DNA from: Priapulus caudatus
Taxonomy: Eukaryota > Priapulida > Priapulimorpha > Priapulimorphida > Priapulidae
Assembly: GCF_000485595.1 (NCBI RefSeq)
Contig: NW_014577957.1
Location: 26,650 to 75,100, forward strand
DNA length: 48,451 nt
Reading direction: 5' to 3'
Made by a program: the position numbers and the translations under genes. The notes below the pieces were generated by a model. It searched no databases and was not told the origin of the DNA. It worked only from the letters and a program-made list of their open reading frames with translations. Shown here in pieces: positions 41,455 through 48,451 of the stretch (positions are counted from its first letter, which is position 1; each line of letters opens with the position of its first letter).

Positions 41455-43843
41455 CCTTATCTTCTTCTATCTCCACAACAGATTCCGTCCCCATTTCTTC
41501 CTCCTGCTCCTCCGTGACTATCTCTGTTGCCGATGCGTCGGATAGGAGTTCACTGCTCGTGGGCGTCTTAGGCCCAGTGGGGACCTCTACCTCTTCAATG
41601 ATGAAGGATGTCTCCACCGCGTCCTCTCGCTCATCGTCTTCGTAGTCATGCCAGCCGACCTCCTCGCCACGCCGGTCCTGCTACACGACTCTATAACTGC
41701 TCCATACTCGCCAGGAATTTCTACCCGGCGGACCGCGCGCAAGTTACGCGCCTCGATTTTCTCCTCTCCGTGGAGGAGATGGAGGACCCCACCTATGCTA
41801 AGGAATCCCCTTCCTACGTCCACCTGGCAACCTCGACATCCCAAGAAATCCATCCCTAGGATTCCATACCGACGACCCACGTCGATGACCAATAAGTCAT
41901 GGCGGTAGGTGAGGCCTCCAATGACCAGGTCGGTCTCGATTTCTCCAGCCGTGGGTAACGGATAATTCTGGACGCAAACATGCCCGTTGACGCTTCTCGC
42001 AGGGGTAGTCGATCCCAAGGTAACTCTTCATACACTTCCCGGTCCAGTAGCGTAGCGTCGGCTCCTGTGTCAACCATGAATTCCACAGGCCTCCCGCACA
42101 CCTCCACCGTGATGTGCCAAGAGGGGCGTGAACACACGCCTGCGACGCTACCTCTGGTCTCGCCTCTCTCTACCTCTCCTCTTACCGCCAGCCGGGAGTG
42201 GTTTCCCGCCGGCACTGCTCCTACGGCTGGTGCCTCAGAGCCACCCCTAGATACTGTCGGCTTCTGCACTGCAATGTGCTGCCGCGGCGGCGGTCCCTCA
42301 CGGGCGCTTCCCGCCGTTTGCTCTCCTTCATCCCACAACGGAAACGGTGTAGCACCGATAGCACGTCAGACGGTCCATTGGCCTTCTTTGTCCTCCCTGG
42401 CTGCCACTCTCATAGCGCCTCCCGTCTCGCTGCTGTGGGAGTTCTTCGGTTGCCCGACGGCGACCTTGGTCTGCCCTCTCCTGCGCCAGGATGTCGCGCA
42501 GAAGCCCCGCGAGGTCCTGCAGCTCAGCCGTCCACCGAGTCCGGGCTCTCACGTTACCATCGCGCTCCTCCACTCGACCTACGGCCGCCCTCCCGACGCC
42601 GCCAGTTTCTTCGCCACCCGCTCTCCCTGGTTCTTCAACAACGTTGTACATAGTCTTTTCCTTCGGCTCTACCGGTGCTATGTACGGTTTCCGGTTGGGG
42701 ACCCCTCCGCCTCCCAGAGCCTCATACTCCTCTGCCATCATCGCTGCGTACTCCACCGTTGGTCATGAATGGCCCTGCACATACGCCCTGAAGGCATGTG
42801 ATGGGAGGCTGCGGACGAACCGCTGTCGAGCCATATGCCCACACATGTGGTCAGTAACCCCCGGCACAGCCAATCGTCAACATCTTCAAACTCTGTCCGT
42901 ACCGCTCCCACGTCTCTGTGGGCTCCTTTCTACAGGTTTCGAGCGCCTCCTGATGTGCCTCTCTTCCTACAGGATCGTAACGTGCCACGAGGGCTGCTCT
43001 CAGACTTGCCTCATCTAAATAGTTTTGGCAAGTTGTTAGGAGCTCCGCTGCAGGTCCCTCTAACGCAGCTGCCAACTGCGCCGCGCGTGCCTCACGATCC
43101 CATTAATTAAAACTCGCTGCAATCTTAAATTTTTGAAAAAATGTTTGTAGTGGTACGTCTGCAGACCCCGTAAATGGCCGTACTTTCATACGTTCATTCC
43201 GATTGCGTGTCCCTTCGTGCAGGACCCTCGGTGTGCTCGAAGCGCACGGTCCTCTCATCCCACTGGCTTGCCTGGACATCGGGCTTCTTCCCCGATTATC
43301 CCTGGCAGCACTCGCATCCGTCCGACGGTCAGTTACACCCCGCCCTTCGGCAGCGGGGGTTGGCCGCGGGCTTATCCCTCGCTCGCCTTTCTCGACCGTC
43401 ATTCTCCCTTTTCGGGGGGTCCTGCCCCGCCCTTCTGCAGCGGGGTCGAGGAAGGTAACCTGCGTCTGGCCTACCTTCTGTTTCGCTTCATCTTCTTTGC
43501 GGCGCCGACTTCTGCTGAAGTCCCCCTGGTTGAATGTGCTCGTTGGGAACTGGCTGTCCGCTGGCCCGGCGAACAGCTCTTCCTCGGCATATTCCTCCTC
43601 CGCCTCACTAGAGTAGCCAGGGTTCATGAACTCCCGCACTACTCCAGCTCCCCTCTCCCTTTTGGGGGTTTTGGCCTTATCCTCGACGTCCCCGTCTCTC
43701 GGCTGTGCGTCATGGTTGCAGCCTATCTCTTCATCATCAGGCCGCATGCCTTTCATCTTCCCACTTTGATCTTCTGTCTTCTTTCTTCTTTCTTCTACTG
43801 CTATTATTCGGCAATAGCTATTATCTTCGGTCACCGGCACCAA
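41455..43843 (-). pseudogene. Gag-protease module of a Gypsy-type LTR retrotransposon, frame broken
   Basis: It reads on the minus strand from a leader next to the PBS. Frame 43843-43103 is a charged, disordered N-terminus ending in the capsid start (KVRPFTGSADVPLQTFF). A TAA interrupts at about 43103, and capsid continues in 43075-42851 (LEGPAAELLTTCQNYLD). Linker and a partial zinc knuckle (LTCYRC) lie in 42756-42328. The protease active site FMVDTGADATLLD lies in 42338-41856, and the protease end YGILGMDFLG at about 41870-41840 is in the frame 42018-41587. The knuckle lacks its His/Cys half in frame. No reverse transcriptase follows before the breakpoint at 41452. Confidence 0.78.
43825..43842 (-). 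promoter_or_regulatory. Primer-binding site of the minus-strand Gypsy element
   Basis: The minus strand reads TGGTGCCGGTGACCGAAG four bases after the LTR-like end CGCTACA (43847). A second near copy, CTACATATGGTGCCGC, lies about 40 bp upstream at 43875-43890, so the LTR end may have been duplicated. The tRNA is not assigned. Confidence 0.6.
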
Positions 43844-43846
43844 TTA

Positions 43847-44411
43847 TGTAGCGTTTTTGCCAACTCCAGTTATTGCGGCACCATATGTAGCGTGGCTCAG
43901 CCGGGATCAGTTATGTCTCCCTTTTTGGTCTTACCCTTCACACGGGCTTGATAGGGCTCGTGCGTGCATTGTGTAATACCCCGTCGTCGTCTACACCCGA
44001 CGTTAACTCGTAAAGGAAAGGCTTGCCGAATACGAGAAGTTCAGAAAGAGGTCCGAAGATAGAAGTAGAGTGACAATATGACGGGACAAACCCGACTGTT
44101 TATTGCGGGTTGACACCCATACGCACAACTTATGTAGTTCACTCACAGGCCGAGAACCGATGCTCGGATATACATACAATAAGCGCGGCGTCACCGTTAC
44201 TCGCTCTCTCTCTCCCACGCGCGCTCTCAACTGGCGAGTCTCTAATTGTGAAGAACTGTGAAGAACTGTGAAGAACTGTGAAGAACTGGGACGAACTGTC
44301 TCTCTCCCTCCACTCGCAACTCTCAACTGTTTCACTCCTAACTCCGCTGTTCAACCGCTGGCGTCTACACTCTTTGTTTGATTCCGACTGCTAACTCGCA
44401 CTCTCTGACCA
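43847..44411 (-). repeat. LTR of the GC-rich family, copy C (opposite strand)
   Basis: On the minus strand it starts TGGTCAGAGAGTGCG, the same TGGTCAG start as copy A, and ends CGCTACA before the PBS. Its middle matches 40330-40700 of copy A. It contains four copies of GTTCTTCACA (plus-strand GTGAAGAACT at 44249-44287). It has pol-end coding DNA upstream and a gag leader downstream. Confidence 0.8.
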
Positions 44412-44438
44412 CTGTTTTTCTCTCTCTCCCCGTTTCTT
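44412..44438 (-). promoter_or_regulatory. Polypurine tract before LTR copy C
   Basis: The minus strand reads GAAACGGGGAGAGAGAGAAA then AACAG, directly before TGGTCAG. The position and purine content identify it as the PPT of a 3' LTR, so copy C is the 3' LTR for the pol fragment on its upstream side. Confidence 0.65.
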
Positions 44439-44443
44439 GGCTT

Positions 44444-44770
44444 CTACTCCTCCCCGCACACCCACCTGAGTGTGGCGTTCCAGACCATGCCCACAGCTCC
44501 CTTTTTGAGAGGGAAACCAAAGTACCTGGGAGGCCTGATCACTCGGTGACCACGCGTGGTGAGTCCCGAGGGCATCGGGGCTATCCCCTCCTTTTTGTAC
44601 TTGGTTTCCATCGCAGGGCGAGACGCATGACTGCGCTTTTGATTCGGCTCAGCAGCTGCTTCGCGTCTCGTTCCTTCTCCGATGATTTCCGTCACTGTCG
44701 CGTCTTCCACGTGCTCAACCCTCTCTTGTGCATCTAGTTCGGCAGAAAAGAGACAGAAGATCGCCAACAA
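44444..44770 (-). pseudogene. C-terminal end of a Gypsy-type pol (post-integrase tail)
   Basis: A 108-residue minus-strand frame ends a few bases before the PPT. It has an acidic then basic linker and the motif TTRGHRVIRPPRYFGFPL, like the TRSGR-x-RPPxRYG tail that closes many Gypsy polyproteins. The upstream integrase and reverse transcriptase are not seen in 44770-45400, so only the tail remains. Confidence 0.55.
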
Positions 44771-45911
44771 AGCTTTCGTCTGAGTAGGGGAAGGCGAATA
44801 GGCAGACTGAAGAAAAAGGGCTGATAAGCAGCCAAACGAAAACGAGGCTACAATGCGAAACGAACATTGAGAGGCGATGTGTGCGGACGAGGCTGCAGAG
44901 GAAGAATAATTCTGTCAGCGAGCGCAGACGTCGATCTGCGGGAGGTAATATAGAAGGGGCTAAAAAGGGAAACAAGAACGTTCCCGAGTGACACCGTGAG
45001 ATGGGCGAATCAGCCATCCGCAGACTGAAAATTCATGGACGAATGAAATAATGAGCAAGGCTCAGCTTCAAAGGCTGGATACGTGAGGAGCGTGGATGCT
45101 GGAGCGCATTACACGATGGATCGGGTCTGGGACCCGCGAGCATGATTAATAAGGCAGACAGCGAGCCGTCACAAACTGAGACTCCTCACACCAGAATTAG
45201 AGGCACCGGAAGGTCCCACAACCCTTTCCGGGCGGGAGTGGATCGCGACCAACCCGGGCAATTCATAATCAGATTACCAGCCAAGCCATTCGACCAAATA
45301 GCGAAGGAAGTGCCATGAGAACTAAGTCGACGAGATGAGTCCTCCTATGACGAAGAGGTCGTCCGAGATAGAGAGGAAACCGTCTGCGTAACCTTATGCA
45401 AAATCATCTGCATGACTATAAAGTGGAGTCAGCGGCCTTCGAGCAGTACAAGGGATATAGCAGACTATGGAGACGCCAATACATCCGGTGGCCGACATGC
45501 CGAGCAGCCGCTGAGTAGCCAGGCCAGCTGATTTTTCAGTTACGCGAGCAGCAGGCGGTAAACACCGCGCCCGCGTGTGCGCAGCGCAGCGCAGCGATAG
45601 TGTGCGGCGCACGTCGCCCGCGCGGCGGTGATATGCGGCGGGGATAGAGATCCGCGTCGCGCGGCAGGGTATAAAAATATTACACCACGGGGCCTTTCAA
45701 ATTTGGAATTTCGAGGTCGATGCTGACGACCGTGGGAAGTTTCCACACCATTCATCGCGGCCAGCTCTGCTTAAGTACAGGAGTCTACGGTGCACTCGCT
45801 GCACGGCGTGCGGGGTCAGTGACCTTGCCGAGCACCTTATCAGCAGTTTGGTGGGGAAGCATTGCGAATAAGATTTGACGTCACTAACGACTGGTATCGA
45901 CGAACGGCAGC
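44771..45911. other. Mixed LTR-retroelement debris, no intact gene
   Basis: A plus-strand stretch at about 45420-45680 has GAGTCAGCGGCC near its start and CG-rich GCGGCGGGGATAGAGATCCGC units, echoing LTR copy A (39409-39975), so it may be a fourth, diverged LTR. It ends in a TATAAAAATATT box at about 45671. The rest has only short frames without motifs. Confidence 0.45.
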
Positions 45912-47547
45912 ATGGGAGATGATACCTTGCTAATCCAACAGGAGGACTGGGAAAAGCTGAGCAGCTCGAGTAGTGATGACAGCGATACGGGCAGTGAGGC
46001 GGCAGACGAAGGTGTGGGGGCGGAACTCAACTCCGCCGTACCTGAGAGCGCGGAAAGGAACGCGACTCTAATAAAATCGGTGAAGACCGTGCCCTCTACG
46101 CAGCGGCTTACAATTACCGTGGGGAAAAAGAAGGAGGGGGGAAAGGCGCCACCCGTTACAGCAGGAGCGTCCCCGCGGCCTGAGGCTGGCGGGACGAGCA
46201 AGGGTGAGCATCGTCGCACGCCGACCAACCAGATAAGAAGCCGGGCTGAGAAGAGGGGTAGCGGAGAGTTACCCCACCCAACAACATTGCTGGAGCGGCG
46301 TGGTTCAGTCGGCGGGGGCACCGCGATCTCTCTCCAGCACGACCGGAAAGGGCGGAGTGGCGAACACTCGACCGGTGGAGGCTAGGCCGGTGTCGGCTGA
46401 TCAGCACCCAAAGCGAGCGGAACGAGAGACCAAGAAGGGGTGGCCAGCGTTTCTGGAACAACCGCGATCTCCGAAGGCAGTTAGAAGGGTGACGCCTACT
46501 AGGAGTGAGCAGGCTCGTGGTCTTGCTCCCCCGCGTAGACGATTTGATGGTGCTTGTAGGAAAGCGAAGCACGTACCAGCAAACCGTTGGGCTTGGTGCT
46601 GGGGGTGCCAAGTGCCTACACGGCATGCGCAGGATCACGAGTGGGAATTCCACACTGCGAGCGACTGGCGCATTCATTGTCCGGTAGCCAGTTGTACATG
46701 GCTCTGCACAGCAAGGACAGAATACAAGATGAAGACTCATCTGCGCCAAAGGCACCGAAGAACCGGAAGCTACGGCAACGATGGGACGAACCGTTGGCGA
46801 GTGACACCCGGTTCGGTGCCCAACTATAAGGGCCCAGGAGTTGGGTTCGCACTCGGGGAGCGCGATCTGCCAGCTGAATGGGCGAGACGGAGTCAGGCTG
46901 ACCGGAACAGGGATACTGCTAGTCTTAAAAGAGAAGGCCTACAAACCGAAGGAATCACCGGAACAGGAGAACGAGGCCGATCACGAGTAGAACCCCCCTG
47001 TGTCATTAGTCAGGAAGCCACAGCAGAGATAGAGCCCCCTCAAGAAGAAATCGGGAAGCCCGACATACCGAAGTCCGATGAGCGTGTGATAGTTCGCCGA
47101 GATGAGAAAGGGGAAAGCGACGAATTATCGACAGGAATAGAGGGACCGTTGTCACAACGGAGCGCAGAAGTCGATTCTGATCTAAGTACGGGAGTAACAC
47201 TAAAGCGAGAGCGAAGGCCGAGCTCTACCCAGCCAGGGATGGTGGGGGCCGGCACTCTCGCTCTTCCCGTAGCGGTAGGAATGGGAGACGAGGAACCGGC
47301 AAGACAACGTCGGCGATTGGAACTGACCGCTCCGAGCCTCAACGTCCGGCCGTGGCAGCTGGATATACGGTGGCTTGACGAGTGGGGGCAGGTGCGAACC
47401 GAACTGGTGGGAGAGATGAGCGACGCAGAGGTCAGATGTGGACAGGAGCACCTACGTCGTTCGCTACACCAGTTAGCGAGACGAAAGACGGACGTGGACG
47501 AGGAGATCAGACGACGAATGAAGGATCTGGAGGGAGGAGAAAAGTAA
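45912..47547 (+). CDS. Gag/ORF1-like protein with a C2H2-type zinc finger, one frameshift
   Basis: The ATG at 45912 opens MGDDTLLIQQEDWEKLSSSS, followed by an acidic serine-rich stretch. This frame ends at 46385. The neighbouring frame 46300-47547 continues with basic disordered sequence. It then has WCWGC and a finger-like CPVASCTWLCTARTEYKMKT ending HLRQRH (C-x4-C-x12-H-x4-H, about 46680-46760), a charged linker, and a C-terminal helical region (WLDEWGQVRTEL, SLHQLARRKTDVDEEIRRRM). A single-base shift at 46300-46385 explains the split. The layout suits the first ORF of a retroelement (nucleic-acid-binding Gag), but I recognise no named family. No RT follows within the window. Confidence 0.5.
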
Positions 47548-47668
47548 CTGCCAGCGAACCTTCAACTTACAGCGGGAAGAAGGACGAGGAGATCAGACGA
47601 CGACTGAAGGATCTGGAGGGAGGAGAAAAGTAACTGCCAGCGAACCTTCAACTTACAGCGGGAAGAAG
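47497..47668 (+). repeat. Two tandem copies of an 86 bp unit at the end of the gag-like ORF
   Basis: The unit starting GACGAGGAGATCAGACGACG recurs at 47583, and a third partial start lies at 47669. Each full copy contains the codons for EEIRRR-KDLEGGEK and the stop, so the last coding bases and stop codon are duplicated. Only one base differs (GAATG/GACTG). Confidence 0.95.
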
Positions 47669-47689
47669 GACGAGGAGCACCTATTCAGG

Positions 47690-48279
47690 TTTACCGTAAG
47701 AATGAAAAATTAACGAATGGTACGAAACACAGATATGTTAGAATATGTTTTAGAAATAACGCGCGTCAGTATTGTATGATTATCGCACAGGCGAATGTGT
47801 GTTCATTTAAAGTGTTTAGTGTTGAAATTGTCTATATTAATAGCTACACGTATCGAGGGGTAAGAGCGCGATATATATGAGGTAGAGTTTTGTTCTGCGC
47901 AGTACGCCAATGTATAATGAATAATCGAGCTATATTCAGAGAGGTTAAATATCGCGGCAGTGCGCCATCTGACGCGACTAAGGCGAGGATCGCGAAGCAA
48001 AAACAGCATTTCTAGCGTGTACCTGTACACGTATTTCTGAATTTTGAATCGTATACTGTTTGTTGCGCGGCAGCAAACAGCTGTAACCGAGCGCGTGGTG
48101 ATTAGCAAAAAGTTGTGATGGAATTTCGGCTTATAAAAACAACGAGACCAGCAAGCGAGCTGAGCGGATATTCGAGGTCGTCGCGAGGTCGCGTACCATT
48201 AAGGTACCATACGACGGGTGGAACGCAATAAGTATTATAAAAGTATATAATGATGTGTATTGTAAGCCGATATAGCAAG
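47690..48279. other. Non-coding stretch after the gag-like gene
   Basis: AT-rich sequence with a TTATAAAAACAACGAG promoter-like motif at about 48131-48146 and a small inverted repeat GTACCATTAAGGTAC. It could be an LTR or a 3' UTR. No partner copy is present to test this. Confidence 0.3.
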
Positions 48280-48440
48280 CTAGATGTGTATTGTATAACG
48301 ATGTGTATGCTAGACGATTGTATTCTAGATGTGTATTGTATAACGATGTGTATGCTAGACGATTGTATTCTAGATGTGTATTGTATAACGATGTGTATGC
48401 TAGACGATTGTATTCTAGATGTGTATTGTGTAGTTTAGCA
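48280..48440 (+). repeat. 45 bp minisatellite, 3.5 copies, near the window end
   Basis: The unit starting CTAGATGTGTATTGTATAAC recurs at exactly 45 bp (48280, 48325, 48370, 48415). Copies are identical except in the last, partial one. It is a multiple of three, so an open frame persists through it, but this is not evidence of coding. Confidence 0.95.
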
Positions 48441-48451
48441 GTAAAATGATA

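Noticed and set aside
41980-43951. Plus-strand frames up to 262 residues
   Set aside because: They are antisense shadows of the minus-strand gag-protease module, whose DTGAD, GILGMDFLG and capsid motifs identify the real strand.
48250-48438. A repeat protein encoded by the terminal minisatellite
   Set aside because: The 45 bp unit is divisible by three, so the frame stays open automatically; there is no start context and no domain.

Overview
The window is a piece of animal (metazoan) nuclear genome. There are no prokaryotic operons. I see one spliced gene with GT-AG introns and a CpG-rich promoter, long microsatellites, and a dense layered population of eukaryotic transposable elements. The mix (R4/Dong-type non-LTR element, Mag-like and other Gypsy elements, an env-carrying LTR element primed by tRNA-His, several MITEs) and the secreted MAM-domain gene fit an aquatic invertebrate. 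Nothing in the sequence fixes the phylum. Many differences between repeated copies are single-base insertions or deletions, one N lies at 40705, and several coding remnants lose frame by one base, so part of the apparent decay may be long-read assembly noise.

Host gene. One gene is supported on the + strand. A CpG-rich promoter (about 5090-5760) leads into exon 1 (5731-5941: signal peptide plus the start of a MAM domain), which joins in phase to an exon at 27669, whose frame ends at 27859 with AATAAA at 28051. The 21.7 kb intron between them holds most of the repeats in the left half. A second terminal-exon-like segment lies inside that intron (23831-23956, AATAAA at 23967).

Left half. Positions 1-3029 and about 9600-12926 are two direct copies of one segment (AGC-type microsatellite plus about 2.4 kb). 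They flank the first exon and a 3.0 kb R4/Dong-like retrotransposon (6502-9524, minus) sitting inside a (TAA)n tract. Then come a 3 x 190 bp tandem repeat (13104-13678) and a large imperfect inverted repeat (arms of about 820 bp, 14173-19660 and 20964-21780) around an 830 bp GT-type array. The left arm is split by a complete-ended LTR element (14647-19314, minus). That element lacks recognisable gag-pol and keeps a broken envelope-like gene.

Middle (22-37 kb). This part is mostly gene-poor AT-rich sequence with microsatellites (29.3-29.95 kb, 33.45-33.96 kb), a TTAA-flanked MITE (24424-24764), a reverse-transcriptase remnant (31.5-32.0 kb), a perfect 36 bp palindrome (36499-36534) and other small elements.

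Right end (37.3-48.4 kb). This is a pile-up of LTR-retrotransposon pieces. A Mag-like Gypsy 5' part (LTR, PBS, gag, zinc knuckles, protease) is interrupted by two MITEs. A GC-rich LTR family is present in at least three copies in both orientations. A fragment of a transposase-like protein is trapped between two of those LTRs. A minus-strand gag-protease module follows an LTR that itself follows a pol end. Last come an unusual plus-strand gag/ORF1-like gene with a C2H2-type finger, and terminal minisatellites.
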